Notes: generated by a model from the letters alone, not told the origin. Positions 48,664 through 62,394 are shown, numbered from the stretch's first letter. The stretch: DNA of 64,000 bases from Diadema setosum (GCF_964275005.1 NC_092696.1:29037953-29101952), one strand, 5' to 3'. Translations and numbers: made by a program.

Positions 48664-50891
48664 CTTTCAAAAGAGGCGGGAAAGACAGAAGGGAATTGAT
48701 TACAGATTAAAACCTCGATCTTAAAGTCGACATGTCATGTTTGTAGAAATTTAAAGTTGTAGAACTTTTACATGGGTAAGGCCTACCCATCATCACGTGA
48801 TTTGAGAAATGCAAGAATCAAGGTATACGATAATGTGAAATGTCATGCATGAATGTAGTGCGTTCTTGCGTTTGCCTGTAACAGCGCTTACCTTCCAACC
48901 AATTTTAGTTGTCGTTTTGTGACGTCATCAATGCGTTGCTTGTCTGGTAGACGACCGCCGTCTCGGATGTTATCGTTAATCATGGAGGTCACCGGGCCAG
49001 GATTTAGTGAACATAAACTAGGGAAAGTATATCAATTTAATCCAATTTCAATTCATTTCAATTTTCATTTATTTCCATCAAGGAAAAACAAAAAACATGA
49101 AACAAAATATAAAGCATTATACAATACCCAAATCATATATCATTCTTTTATCATTTTTGTAAAAAATAAAAAAATAAAAAAATACATACTGCGGTGCGGA
49201 TCATAATGTACAACGTGTCTAGTAAGATTAAGCAATTAAGCCATAAATCAGAATAACTTAAAATTGCAATGCTTTCATTCCAAGGTTGACAGAAAAGTGC
49301 GCATAAAGATGGACAATAGTGGTTTACACTGAATAAAGCAAATTTTGTAAAACGGATCATTTAATACGCAATGTGTGACTAGATAAGATCCATACAAAAT
49401 CTCATTTAATACATAAATTTCCCATATTCCATTTTGTTGGATACATTATGTGATATACATGCATTTTTTAATGATTTTTAGTCAGACTGTTCATTATAAA
49501 GATGAATGTCACCGAAAATGGCAGTTATCTTAGCTTTTGCAGGTACAGCGTATGGGGTTTGCAAGAAGTGTAAGATCAATGTCTTTCCCTGTTTTTTTTT
49601 TTCTATATTAACACCCTTTTCGTTTATCATCAACTATTCTATAGGTAAAGAGAAATAATGAAGAAGAAAAATAGAAAAACAAAGGAATACATAACGATTT
49701 AAAAAAAAGAAATACATAAGAAATAAAAAACAGTAAAATACATGAAAATTCATTTGGTTACCGCATTTCTTTTTTTTTTCTTGTTTTTTTTTTTTGTTCG
49801 CATTGACTCATTAGCGATACTACAAAATATATTTAGAGAAAAATAATTAGCCCATTTGAAGCTTCATTCAGGGATTTACAGCGTAAAATCTGATGCATCA
49901 AAAAACCACTGCATAAAGTAGCTTATTCAGCATTATTTAGAGAAATGAGGATGATTTTGGAAAAAAAAAATAATGATTCATTTTTGGCGATTACGTGAAG
50001 GGCAGCATGCGTTCCAAGTTTCACCACGATCGCGCGAACGGCAGAGTTGTGGGGGGGGGGGGGGCGCTTCCCCCTTCCAAGATCTAGTAAAAAAAAAAAA
50101 AAATGAATTTACAAAATTTACCCTCTAATGTTGACTCCACCATTATTATAATCATTATCAAGTTCGTTATCATCATTGTTCTTATTTGTGCCATTTAATT
50201 TCTGAAGAGAACGTTATGACTGAACTTAGTGTCTTTTTCTTATTTAGATATTTATACAGACAAAACTATTTCCCCTTTTCCATAAGATTAGGTGAACATG
50301 GTTCAGTGCGTTTTGCATGACAACAAAAGGAGTAAGTCGTTTGTAGAAATTGATACCTTAGCGTTTTCAATATGCGACACACTATCGCTATTACTTTGTC
50401 CCAGTTTTGTGAAGTCAGCAGAAATTAGCACTTGGCATGCATCCATCTATGAATAAGATATCTTTGAAAGCAATAATTAATTAGAACTGAGATTTTGACC
50501 ACTTTTGCAGAATTTTGAAAAATAATTTTTATAAGCTTATTTTTTTTTTTATGTGCAAGTTTGCAGTAATTTGTTGTATTTATACAACTTGCAAACTTGG
50601 ACCTAGAAAAAAAGAACAATAGGGCGTGCAAAGTGAGGACGTTATGATAAGTAAATGGCCTAGAAAGAAAAAAAAAAACAGCTTTATGGAATCCTCACCT
50701 GATATTAAACTCGTGCAGACGGCTGGCTAACGAGTCTATCAGACCCTGGGTGGCAAATTTTGAGGAGCAGTACACCTCGTAGAAAGGGTACCCTGTGTAG
50801 TGACAGAAGAACGTCCTTCTTACAGCAAGAAACCCAGTTTGATTATCACATGCACACGGACACACGTACGCACAAACACACAAACATATGT

Positions 50892-50951
<60 letters not shown>

Positions 50952-51630
50952 ATAAATAGCAAAATTTAGCAAAATTAGCAAAATTTAGGCGGGGTGCGGG
51001 GTGTGCTACTTGTCTATTACCCTCGTGATAATACCTGCAAATTTGGTGACAAAACTTGATCATGCTTTTCGAGAAAAAAAAAGAGTGAAAATGACTGGCC
51101 CCGACCTATGTCCACCAGTCCTCCCCCCCCCCCCCCATCTGATACCTAACTGAGGGGGGCACCCCTTAATCTGTCATGAACAAACTGAAAACTGTACTTA
51201 CAAACCTATAGGCCTCCTTAATTTAACATGTCAGCTGTATCATTGCAAGTTTTATACAAAATATTCGTTGTTGTTTTTATTGTTTTGGGTTTTTTGGCAA
51301 CTGATTACAAATTTCATTGTCCTTCATCAACATAATTAGCTGTGTAACGGCTTTGATGAAAAAAAAGGGCTTGTTACGTACTTGTCAGTGAATGGAATTC
51401 GAACCCAAGACCTTCTGGACAGGTGTCATATCAACTAGATTACTAGTGCTAGACTAGCTTCCATCCTGATAGGTGTAAGTGGTGCTATCCAACAAAGCGG
51501 GTACTGTATGATTTATTAAATGTACTGATTTGGCACCGCATAGTTCTTATTATAGGGGATAAAAACCATGGTCCTGTAGTCTTGTGGATTTGACATGATC
51601 TAGTAGGCATGCTCTTATATATATATTATA

Positions 51631-51677
<47 letters not shown>

Positions 51678-52311
51678 GAGTTTGTTTGCAAAAACCGATA
51701 AGTCCATTTTTGAAAATTTTGAAATACGGTCTCTGTCATAAAGTACAAAATAATACCTTTTAAATGATATATTGGTCACTACACATGAAGGTACATTTTT
51801 GAAGTTATGGTCAAAAGAAGCAAAAATTTTCTCATTATTCTCTTTATTTTTCTTGACCTTTAATCGCAAATATCCCCATTTGACAAATATGGACTTATCG
51901 GTTTTTGCAAACAAACTCTTCATATATATATATCTTTTTTTATCATGGCTTTTCCTCAAAGTATGAATATTCGTTGCTGATTTGCATTAATGAAGAGCGA
52001 CTTATGAATTTATTGGCGCAAGAATCATCTACCCGAATAAAGATAATACACATAAAAAATATCTCTGAGATTATCTATTTTTGGGTACAGGGCGACATGG
52101 AACTATCAACTAGGGCACGAAGTACTAATTTGTGCAAATATATTCTTTGAACCGACAGCGATAATAATTTATCTACATGCCAAGTTCGGTTATCATTAAT
52201 GCGAAAACTGACCTCAATTTGACCCCAGCCACTCCCACCCCCGCTCCCGATCCAACGTGAACAAACTTTTCGATCACAGTCACCAACGTACTTATTCACA
52301 GCATTCATTCA

Positions 52312-52359
<48 letters not shown>

Positions 52360-52869
52360 CATTAAAATCATTGTTATTATTATCATCATTATCATTATTT
52401 ATTTTATTGTTATTATTCTTATCATAACTATTTTATTATTATTATTATCATTAATTTTATTATTCCACAGAAGAAGATGTTTAAGCATACCTTTGCAATA
52501 TCTTTTGGGACTTTAGGATCCACTGGGTCTACACAAGGGCATTGTACACATTGTACTCCAAGTGTATTTGAGATGATATTGCCTGACCTACCTGATATTA
52601 CTTATTTTCTCCCTTTAGTTTCCAACTTTGTTTATGTTAGAGGTTATAAAGAGATAAAGAACACAAAAACTTATTTTTGATGTTTCATTCATGTCTCTCA
52701 TTGAGTTAAACTGGTCTTTTGTTGTCATGTTATCGTAAAGGGCATTTGCAAACGAAAGACTACATGACAACTTTTACAATTTTTACTTTTGTGCCTTGAA
52801 GGATTAAAACGAACGTGTTCACTCATACGTAAAGTTTCCTTTTGTATTAACTACTAGTTTGATAGCCAG

Positions 52870-52934
<65 letters not shown>

Positions 52935-55370
52935 CGCATGCCAGCCTATGAATGATCGTAAACTATGAAAGATTTTAAGTCCATATTCAAAACTAACTAC
53001 TCTTAACAAGATGTTATCGGAAAATGGAACATGATAGCATAACTCTCGGAAAATAAGTACCAGATATCTCTTAAACTGATATCAGTTTCTAGCTCCATAT
53101 CTCATACTGATCTTTATTTTTTGTTAGTTTCAGTGCTCCTTCAGGTTGTGGAATGAAAGTATCATCATCATTATTATTACTATTATTATTATTATTATTA
53201 TTACTATTATTATCATTATTATTATTACCAAAAATAGATGTCGGGCCACTATTACGTATATAAGAAATGATATGTTTTGATGACCGGTCAGACTCTATCG
53301 GGCCACCAAAATGTATCGGGTTAACTGTATCACAGTTTATACAGTAAACACATGTACAAAATAATAACTTTTCAACATTTGTGCATATTATCGAATCCGC
53401 AAATATGACAAGAGAAGGGATTTATTCCATTTATTTTCCATCATGTCCATCTGACATCTAACAAAGAGTACAACATAATGCAAAGTATGAATTCGGTAAT
53501 TACACAACATCACATTATTCGGTCAATTTGAAAAAGAAGATACATAATGCAATATAAATCATAAAGTATATACCATGATAAGATGAAGAGTTTGTTTGCA
53601 AAAACCGATAAGTCCATATTTGTCAAATGGAGATATTTGCGATTAAAGGTCAAGAAAAATAAAGAGAATAATAACAACATTTTGCTTCTTTTGACCATAA
53701 CTTCAAAAATATACCTTTATATGTAGTGACCAATATATCATTAAAAATGTATTATTTTGTACTTTATGACAGTGATCGTACTTCAAAATCTTCAAAAATG
53801 GACTTATCGGTTTTTGCAAACAAACCCTTCAGATGTACATCAAAGTAGAATAACCAAGACAATAAATGCACACTTTGAAAGGTTGACCGATAAGGATGAA
53901 AAAAAAAGAGTGATTCACTATAAAAGCAAGGATTGCAATACGTGGATCACTCGAATTCGTGGAAAATAATGTGCACCAGTCTATTCTTGCTCTTTTTGTC
54001 GCAATGGAATGAAAAAAAGAAGAAGAAAGAAACCCAGACTCACCAAAAAGGCCCGATAGTGATGACACGTTGATGATACGACCAGCTCTTCTTTCTTTCA
54101 TGTGGGGCAGTACCTCTTTTATCATCCGCAAGCTGCCCATGAAATTTGTGTCGACGATGTCTTCAATCTCCTCGTGCTCCATGTACTCGAGGGCGTTGAA
54201 CCCGGCGATGCCAGCGTTGTTGACTGCGCAAGAACAAAAACAAACATACAAACGAAAATAAATCAATAAATATAGACAACAGAATAAAATCTTCATAACA
54301 AATATACTCACAAGTAGGAATCTCGGGAAGGTATGCCAACAAGTTATTGAATAATTCTCGGCGGCAGCTTTTTCTTCTTCTTTTTTTTCATCTGCCTGCT
54401 TAATAATTTCAGTTTTATCGTGTCAGAAGCGTGGAGGATTCATAAGTCTATGCATTAAAGGCATTATTTACCAGTTGCAGATAAAACAAGATCCAAGATT
54501 TAGTGCTTCAAAATAGATCTAAAAATGTGAGCTAGGGATAGAAACAATCAATGTGAAATTTTGAATCAGTGCAATTTGATGTTAAATATTGTCAAAAATA
54601 TACAAAATGTGAACAATTCATAGTTATGATAAAAATGTTTCTCGACTAAACCGTCTACAGTTATGGTTTAGTGAGAAAAATAGCGACATCTCCTTTATGT
54701 CAGGCTTTATTAAGATTTTTAAATGGTAGGATGTTATGTGATACAACTGACCTACACATACGCATCAAATGTGATATCATGAACATGATATTTAAATCAC
54801 TGCTCCCAATGGTTAACAGTATACATTTGAATCATTCACAACGGGATAATATGTGGTTTGTACTTTTTCGCTCGGAATTTCAAGACGGACTCAAAAACCG
54901 CCAGTCGATAATACACGGTCACGGTGTAGTTTATAGGTAATCAGTGTTGTTGAAGAAAACTGATTTCAATGATTTGCATATTTACGGTATGTGTTCTTTT
55001 TAAGCCGATAAGGAAGAGCTTACAAAGTTTTGACGGTATGTGTGGTTCTTGTTTGTTTTCATTTAGTTTTAATTGGGGAGGGGTTCTGGTAGGGGAGTAC
55101 CGTACCCAGAGCGTCCACTCTTCCCTGCTCTTCTATGACTTGCTGCACCCCCCTCTGGACAGAAGCTCTGTTCTTGACGTCGAGCTCGCGGATGAACAGC
55201 GTCTTGTCGACATGATCCCTCGCTGCTTTCTCCAGTTCGTCCCTCTTTTTCAAGTTCCTCATCGTGGCGTATACGATGTAGTTTTTCGCCTGGTCCCCGG
55301 CGAGCCGCGCTGCCAGGGCTAAACCAATGCCGCTGGAGCAACCCGTGATCAGCGTAACCTTAGCTGCCAT
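48414..55370 (-). CDS. SDR-B: 17-beta-hydroxysteroid dehydrogenase type 1 / retinol dehydrogenase 8-like
   Basis: Paralogue of SDR-A with the same predicted NADP(H)-dependent alcohol/ketone chemistry on steroids or retinoids. Exons in order are 55106-55370, 54044-54223, 50699-50792, 48892-49017 and 48414-48663, totalling 915 bp and 304 aa. Exons 1-4 have exactly the lengths and phases of SDR-A. Motifs are TGCSSGIG (9-16), NNAG (90-93), Asn115, Ser143, YCSSK (Tyr156, Lys160) and PGPVTSM. The tail YRYNDITGLQWVNH and final ESD parallel SDR-A. No disabling change is visible. Introns are shorter (0.23-3.3 kb) but also hold MITEs. The two genes look like an old tandem duplication: exon structure is frozen but roughly one third of exon 1 residues differ. 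No convincing polyadenylation signal was seen just downstream of the stop. Confidence 0.93.
48892..49017 (-). CDS. SDR-B exon 4
   Basis: 126 bp, LCSLNPGPVTSMINDNIRDG to RQLKLVG. Acceptor tttccctag, donor gtaagc. Keeps the usual PGPV of the family. Confidence 0.9.
50699..50792 (-). CDS. SDR-B exon 3 (YxxxK)
   Basis: 94 bp, YPFYEVYCSSKFATQGLIDS to LHEFNI. Acceptor ctacacag, donor gtgagg. Confidence 0.92.
51340..51480 (-). mobile_element. Possible tRNA-derived SINE fragment
   Basis: The minus strand contains a B-box-like GGGTTCGAATTCC about 40 nt after a weak A-box-like tctagcactagtaatctag. No full tRNA fold is seen, so this is a remnant at most. Confidence 0.35.
51675..51921 (+). mobile_element. 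247-bp MITE with GAAGAG ends in (TA)n
   Basis: Same length and orientation as 24936-25182 with few differences, again between TA repeats. SDR-B intron 2. Confidence 0.8.
52700..52875 (+). mobile_element. Half copy of the 10345-11265 foldback element
   Basis: Shares caatttttacttttgtgcct, cactcatacgtaaag and tttgatagccagttaa in the same order as the right half of that element, then runs into (TA)n. Confidence 0.55.
53585..53830 (-). mobile_element. 246-bp MITE with GAAGAG ends
   Basis: Reverse orientation relative to the other two copies. Here the flanks are not TA repeats: AGAT precedes and follows the element, suggesting a 4-bp target duplication. SDR-B intron 2. Confidence 0.8.
54044..54223 (-). 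CDS. SDR-B exon 2
   Basis: 180 bp, VNNAGIAGFNALEYMEHEEI to RIINVSSLSGLFG. Acceptor cttgcgcag, donor gtgagt. Highly similar to SDR-A exon 2. Confidence 0.93.
54455..54830 (+). mobile_element. TTAA foldback MITE, family T3
   Basis: Begins TTAAAGGCATTATTTACC; ends around cactgctcccaatggttaac. Located in SDR-B intron 1. Confidence 0.65.
55106..55370 (-). CDS. SDR-B exon 1
   Basis: 265 bp, MAAKVTLITGCSSGIGLALA to GRVDAL plus one base; donor gtacgg. Just upstream is a CT-rich acceptor-like stretch (tgcaatttttcag), so the 5' UTR may be split by an intron. Confidence 0.93.
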
Positions 55371-55743
55371 ATTCTACTCTCTCTCCCTCTCTGAAAAATT
55401 GCAGAAAAAAAACAGAACACTGAGCAATTTCTGTATGTAGCTATAGTCGCCTTGTCGTTGATTTTACACAGCGGTTCTTCTGTTGCAACATGACTTTTGG
55501 ATCCCCTCATTTTTATCAATGATACATATCAGAATCGAACTAGGTGAGACAGGGGGTACTTAAAAAGGCTCAATGTACAATACTGAGTCAAAGCACTTGA
55601 CTGTGGTCATGAGAGTTTATGCTACTCTACAAGTGTATAGCAAATTAGTTCAAATTAATGAAACATTAACTAGCAAGCATGCATGTGACTGTCATTTGCA
55701 TGAAGGAGTTGAGATCAGGCTCCTTATCTCTATAGTACCGCCT

Positions 55744-56489
55744 ATAAAGGGGAAATCCAGTCCAAATATAACTTAGTCTGATAAAAAAAAGAGCAAAATC
55801 TTACGAGTTCAAAGTTAAATCAAATGAAATCAGCTGAAATGCACGGAGGCAATGTCATTTTGAAGTTCTGCTTATTTCTGCAAAACAGTTCTTGTACATT
55901 GGATATGAATATGTAAACGTGTGAGCTAACATTGTCATAACCTGACAATTTTCCATTGATCGTGTGCACAAAATGACGAAAATTCAGTGTTCATGTCATT
56001 GAAGTCTGAAACATGACGTTATTCCTGGTTGAATAAATTCCGAATACTGATCAAGTAGATAAACCAGGTGCCCGTTTCATAAAACTTGTCATCAGTGACA
56101 ACTACCACATTTCTATGACAAATTTGCTCTCAGCCAATCAGATGCAAGGATTTCAGTAGCTTGTCACATCTATGACAACTTGTCACTGATGACAAGTTTT
56201 ATGAAACAGTCCCCAGGATCTGAGCCTTGGGTATAATTGCGTTTTAATGAAAAACTGGAAATTTCAAAATGTAATATTCAAACTATATGGCAAGTTGTGA
56301 GGGAATGACATGCTCACTTTGCCATTTGCATATTCATAATTGACCGTTCAAGAACTGTTTCCTGAAAGATTTGGAAACTTCAAAATGTCATTTTTCACCC
56401 GATTTCGATCAAAATGTTAATATTAATCTCGTAGTATTTTACTCTTTCTAATCAGCCTAACTTATATTTGGACTGGATTTTCCCTTTAA
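55744..56489 (+). mobile_element. TTAA foldback MITE, family T2, with a nested element
   Basis: Left end TATAAAGGGGAAATCCAGTC, right end GGACTGGATTTTCCCTTTAA. Same internal order as 22160-22709 (gagctaacattgtcataacc, gaaaattcagtgttcatgtc, gaccgttcaagaactgtttc). Interrupted at 56069-56212 by a hairpin MITE. Confidence 0.72.
56069..56212. mobile_element. Hairpin MITE nested in T2
   Basis: Inverted ends share TTTCATAAAACTTGTCATCA over about 28 bp. Flanked by CCAGG at 56064-56068 and 56213-56217, a likely 5-bp target duplication. The host T2 sequence resumes after it. Confidence 0.7.
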
Positions 56490-57390
56490 GGGGCTCAAAT
56501 CACGGAAAAACAAATCCTTAAACCGTTGAAAGGGGTTACTTTTCGTATTGCTTCCCGGAAAGACCTTCCATTTGAAGGTAGTTTACCAAACCTTTCCTGA
56601 ACAATCCTGAAATATGTATAGGGTTCTGAGCAAGGTTAATCTCACCCCCCCCCCCCCTTCGAAAAAAAAAAAAAAAACCTTATGGGGCTTTTCGATTTTG
56701 ATCACATTTTCATCGTTTTGCTAAGAGAATTGTATCCTAAGAAAATAAAAAACTGAGATGGTTTACTGGCAATAAAAACAGAAAGAAAATAGGTTTAACT
56801 TCGAGCTTGTCCATTTATAAAGTCAAAAGCCAGAAGACATATCCTAGTCTGTAATTCTTTTTCTAAATATATATATTACATAACACTGAGTTACCGCCTC
56901 TGTGTCGCGATCAAACATGATTAAAATAATTTTGTAACGGCGCTGTAGATGAAAGTGGTATTCATTGAGCCCAACTAAGGGTTATTTTTGTCTCTGCTAC
57001 ATGAACGGGACCCTGAGGAATAATAGTCATATTCTGCAGATTTGGCTGAACGGGCAATCTCCCTTTTCTTCAGTACTGTATGTAGGCCTATATGCAATGT
57101 ATACTATATACCACTTGTTTATATCTTTATCTGAACACGGAAATAAAAACAGCAGCAGCAGCAGCAGCAACTTCGTAGTGAGCCTGCAGAGTCCAGGATA
57201 ATAGCCAAAGAATGGTGTGAACTTTTCAAAACGCTGTATTGTGTTATCATTCATCTAGATCAGGGCCAAAATTTGAGATTGTAGTCTGCATTGCTCTTAC
57301 GGATTCATGTGACCACAATATTTGTAGGCCTATCAGTCATTCTGGTCCCCCACGATTTTTTTTTTCTCTCTCTCTCTGCATTTACGGTGT

Positions 57391-57495
57391 CAAAGTGTCG
57401 ATCTATCGACATAAAACAGATAACCTTCTCCTGAGTAATATATCACCATTCAGTAGAAGGTTTTCTGCTTCATGTCGATAGATTGACACTTTAAT
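57391..57495. repeat. Inverted repeat, 105 bp
   Basis: aaagtgtcgatctatcgacat pairs with atgtcgatagattgacacttt, and inner gaaggttttct / ataaccttctc blocks also pair. Confidence 0.6.
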
Positions 57496-57674
57496 GATAT
57501 TCTGAGAGGATCACACTCCAGCTTCGTATAACAAGCACCAGTGTAGGCTATCCATTGTACACGTACGAAAACACACATAGGCCTATATGTTCATTTCAGC
57601 TTTGAAGCTCCCCTATCGCATATGTATCACAGGTACAGGTACAGGCTATACCTCCTTGGTTTAACTCCCCATCC

Positions 57675-58064
57675 TTAAAGGGATCGTATAGTTTTGGTTG
57701 AGACGTAATTTCAGGTTTCTAACATTTTTTGGTGAGATAATGAGAAACCTCTTATAAATTTTGAAAGAGCATGTAATTCTATGAGGAATTCAACGTTTAT
57801 TTGATGAAAATTGGTTTTGAAATGGCTGAGATATCCAAAACAGAGCGATTCTAATAAAGTATGGGATCCACACTTTATTGTGATCGCTTTGTTTTACTTT
57901 GTTTTTTGATGTTTCAGTCATTCCAAAGCCGATTTTCATCAAATAAACTTTGAATTCCTCTTAAGATGGTATGCTCTGTACTATATCATAAGTGTTTTCT
58001 TAGTATCTCCCAAAAAATTAAAAGCCCAATTCTCATCTCCACCAATACTGTACCATCCCTTTAA
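57675..58064 (+). mobile_element. TTAA foldback MITE, family T1
   Basis: TTAAAGGGATCGTATAGTTT to tgtaccatccctTTAA, 390 bp, complete at both ends. The two halves fold on each other through the tcatcaaataaacttt and ttgatgaaaattgg blocks. Confidence 0.78.
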
Positions 58065-61000
58065 GTTTTTATGTTTATGCACGGAAGCGCTTTACCTTCG
58101 ACATTTACGCTCTCTCGATAGCAAAAGTCTCCCGGAATAACACGAAGACTTGATTTAGAAACTTTCACCTGCGTACGTTCCGGCCCATGCTGCTCTGTCT
58201 ATTTGGCACACTTTTGTAATATCTATTATGGACTATAGACAACAAACAAACAAACAAACAAACAAGATATCTTTTGTCTCAATAGCCATATTACTACCTG
58301 CATATTGAATCAGCGCATACCCGGAGTACCAAACCACAAACAAAGCACAGATTGCATGGTTTGCCATTCTGGTCAGGCGTATAGGGTCCTATTGCCAGCT
58401 GTACGTTGCTCTTACTGACCTCTGTAAACAGATCCTATAGCCAGGGAGGTGTCACCTCCCTGACCCTGCATATATAGGTACATGTAACTATATGAGTATA
58501 GCGCATGTGTATAGGCCCTATACTGAAAAAGCCTAGAGCAGAGAGGTGGACAACTTCTCTGCAACAGCGTTCATATCAGACACAATGACTTCTATTTAAT
58601 CAAATGCCGGTCACGATGTGTCATTGTTGGTTGTAGCATGGTTTGCAGAGTCGTTTTGAGGGGAAACGTACACCAGTCCAGCACGTAACTTCGACAATCT
58701 GTCCATTCTGATGACAAACTTGATTTTTACCTAGTTTCTGTCATTTGTAAACATACACACATCCTGCTGAGAGTCACTGAGACAAAATCTAGGAGCTACG
58801 TCGTCTTAACATTGCAAGATTCAGATATAGCGCCCTATAAAAACTGGCGATAGGTGCAGTTCGTTGCGTGACCAACCTATCACCGTCTGCTTTGCCAGAA
58901 GAGCGGCAACATTGCAGAACGGGTTTGCGTTGCCCTGCGTTAGACTCGGATTGAGTATGTATAGAGTACGAATTTCGTGCTCAATAAAAACATCGCTTAA
59001 TTACGTTATCTTATAAAAGCATGACAAAAACATTACATGTGCAACCACAAGGTATTGTATTTGAACGTGATCTAAAGCCATTACAGATCAAACAAGTTAA
59101 TACATACCCAACTTAACAGGTCGGTTCGTAATTCTGCGCAGGATTTATAAGAGCAGCGGAGCGATCGAGATGCTCGGAGGTAGTTGAACTTTGCTCCCTG
59201 AGTTTTCCCCTGCTGAAAGCAGGGAGGTAAACGTTTCCCAACTCCCTGGTCTAAGCGGGTAAGACCAGGATGGTGGAGCTACTACATTTATTCTCACCTC
59301 CCTGCTAAGACGTACCAGCTGAAATACCATCTGAGGTGACTGGCATATATCACTATATGTTTTCTCATGAATGCAGCCCGGATGAAATACAATAACTATA
59401 ATGCCAGATCTCCTCTCATTATTTAAGTTGGTGTTTCCAAAAGAGTTAAGCGCATGATGTCCAGCAAGAGAGAACTATACAGGCACAGATCTAGTAAGTA
59501 AACAATTATGATTCAAATTCAATTCAAATGATTTTATTTCTATATAAAGTAATAAAAAGCAATATACATAACACTTGCATGAGTACATAATATTTCAAGG
59601 AACTTCGAATCACATAAGTTTCAACAAAACATGGATAGTAGGTAAGTACAGTTATGACAAATATCAACTGTTTTTACGTAAATAAACAAGTGAGCAATAC
59701 AATTCAATATTTGTAACTCTAGATGGAAAATAGGAATTCACGAGAAAAGCATACCTTGTAAATGTTGTGAATTACTCTGGGAAATGAGGGCATCTCAAGA
59801 TCCGTCAAGGACTCCATGTATGAGAATGATGATATCATGACGTCAGGCGAAACAAAGAGAAAGAAAGGACTATGACAAGGACAAGAACGATAGCAGGGAC
59901 GGAACAGACAGGAAATAAAAGTAGGCTTAACAGGCTGCATTTTTTTTTTTACATTAAAAAACAAACAAACACTTATTCACCTTCCTACTATATTTCTTAC
60001 CAACTTTTACTTCAAGGTAATAAATGTGTTGCTCCATTATATCAAATGTTGAATAGCTGTGAAACTCAACAGGGGTGGGGCGTTACGGTTATATAACTGG
60101 TTGACGTCACCACAGATGGCGCTGTTTTCTTCCTCACTACAACCACGCATCTACACACATTCAATGTTTGCATAGATGACACAGCTGATCCATCCAAACA
60201 CTCGCATGCATGGCATTGCCCCATAGGTGGCGCCATTCACTATTTTTTTTTTTTTTTTTTTTTTGTCCTTGAAAGATTTTCATCACGCTGAAAGGTATTC
60301 CTTACCCATTCTTTTAACGATGATGATTTGTTATGCGATATTATATTTGCATGAGAGTGGAATGGACAACTGCTATTCATAATATTGTTGTATTTGTATC
60401 TATTGTGTTGAGTGGCCATGTGTATTTTTCTTGTGTGATTTTGGTTCATTATGCGTCGCTGTATGGCAAGACCTTGTATCTCAAATTTTGGTGAAAATGA
60501 ATTCTTTTTTCCTGTCCAAATCTTAGTTGTCTTAACACAAAAATGAAGCAACCATGGCATGTCAAAAGAAAGACTATCCTATTTGATGTGGTGCTTTAGC
60601 TGACATGTTTTTTTTTTTCCTCCTCAACATTTAGCATTTTGTAGATTAGAGGTCTTGCCGCAACAATGACGTAATGGTTTTTCTTTCTTTCTTTTTTTTT
60701 TCTTTATAAGTGTGCATGACTTTAACCATTATTTGTGTGTTTTGTGTGCCGACAGGCACGCAAAGCCCTATAGCATCATGCACACAAAATAATAGTGGAC
60801 CAGCATATTGTAGAAATGATCGATCATCAGCATATAATGACCTCCAAAATGACCACTATAGAATAAAGTACTTCTCACCCTGTAAGCCGCCATCAGAATC
60901 AAACGCTGCCAGAGACCGCACAACATACACTTCCTTATGTTCCTTCCCATATACTGGATCGTTATTCTATGCTCATCCCGCCACAGGCAGCTACAACACA

Positions 61001-61599
61001 ACCAAAGCAACACATACGTTTGCGAAACAGGTAACTACACTCTTCTACAATATTTTCCATTACTATTTCTTTTCCTGATGTCATGTTTATAAAAGGCCAA
61101 CCATAATCCGGTTGATCGATTTAAATTCTGCATTTATATTTCTTTTTCATACATACGTGGAGCACAACGTAAATCACCAAACTGATTGAGTACGCCAATA
61201 TTGTTTCGTTAATCTCCCTGTTTGAATCTAACAGTTGAAAAAGGTAAGTGATTACTTAAACTGTCATTACCAGTATATAACATTATTAATGATAATACAA
61301 AAATGAAGACGAGCAAACCTACGCATCCTATAGCCATCGTTCAAAAGACAGGTTAATCAACTCGAAATATAACTGAAATACAGAAGACCATCATGATAAG
61401 CAAAAGCTTGACGAGGATAATGGCATCAGAAAAATTTGCGTATACATGTTTTGCTTACGTTTGATTATCATACCTGTCTAGGCCTATTTATACCTGTAAT
61501 TCAGTAAAATTTTTAATGCTTTGTAATCGCCAAATGTGTTTCAAAACCATTACGTTTATTTTGTTCATTTTGCATTCTGTCACAGATTATTGTATCATC
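58065..61599. other. Intergenic, GC hairpins but no gene seen
   Basis: Several short inverted repeats built on agggaggt/acctccct and ctggtctt/aagaccag at 58430-58475, 59190-59225 and 59240-59310. No supported gene. Confidence 0.4.
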
Positions 61600-62218
61600 T
61601 TAAAGGGGCCCTGAAATTCAAATGCATCTTGATTAGTGTTGATTTATGATACCCTCACTATCACTTTTGCGGTAAAACAAATATCTAGAAACATTCATAT
61701 ATTTTTAACGATTTTTTCTTCTATTTTTCTTCAGATTACTTGGGAACGCCCACAAAAAATCCTTCCAAACCAATCAATATTAATATTCTTGTGATGACCT
61801 CATCTGTCAAACATTGCTAAAGTACTGAAATGTTTAACAAAAGACTTTGGAATGCACCTTCCTCTGGACTCAGCATAACTTGCATGTTTCTGTCATATTA
61901 ATGTGACTAACAAAAGACATGGCGAGGGAACATGCAAGTTATACTGAGTCGAGGGGAAGGTGCATTCCAATGTCTTTTGTTAAACATTTCAGTACTTTAG
62001 CAATGATTGACAGATGAGGTAATCTCAAGAATATTAATATTGATTGGTGTGGAAGGATTTTTTGTGGGCGTTCCCAAGCAATCTGAAGAAAAACAGAAGA
62101 AAAATTCGTTAAAGATATATGGAATGTTTCTAGATATTCGTTTCACCGCAAAAGTGATGTTGAGGGTATCATAAATCAACACAAATCAACGTGCTTTTGG
62201 ATTTCAGGGCCCCTTTAA
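61600..62218. mobile_element. Long TTAA foldback element, family T5
   Basis: 619 bp, nearly one continuous inverted repeat with arms of about 300 bp and centre near 61909. It begins TTAAAGGGGCCCTGAAAT and ends TTTCAGGGCCCCTTTAA. The arms still pair almost throughout with scattered differences. No coding content. Confidence 0.8.
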
Positions 62219-62394
62219 TGTTCACCATTTCTATCCCATCATGCACCTTAGTTTATATCGATTTTTTTATAACTCCATGTGTACATTGTACTACTATCTT
62301 TATTTCATATATCCTGCACTGTTTCACTTTTGCTTTCTCTTATGTACCTGTATGTAATCTTGCACATGGTTGCAGCCAGTGCATTTAATTATTA

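Noticed and set aside
60710-61078. 122-codon plus-strand frame rich in Ser, Thr and Tyr
   Set aside because: No homology recognised, ends in AT-rich sequence and lacks supporting splice sites.
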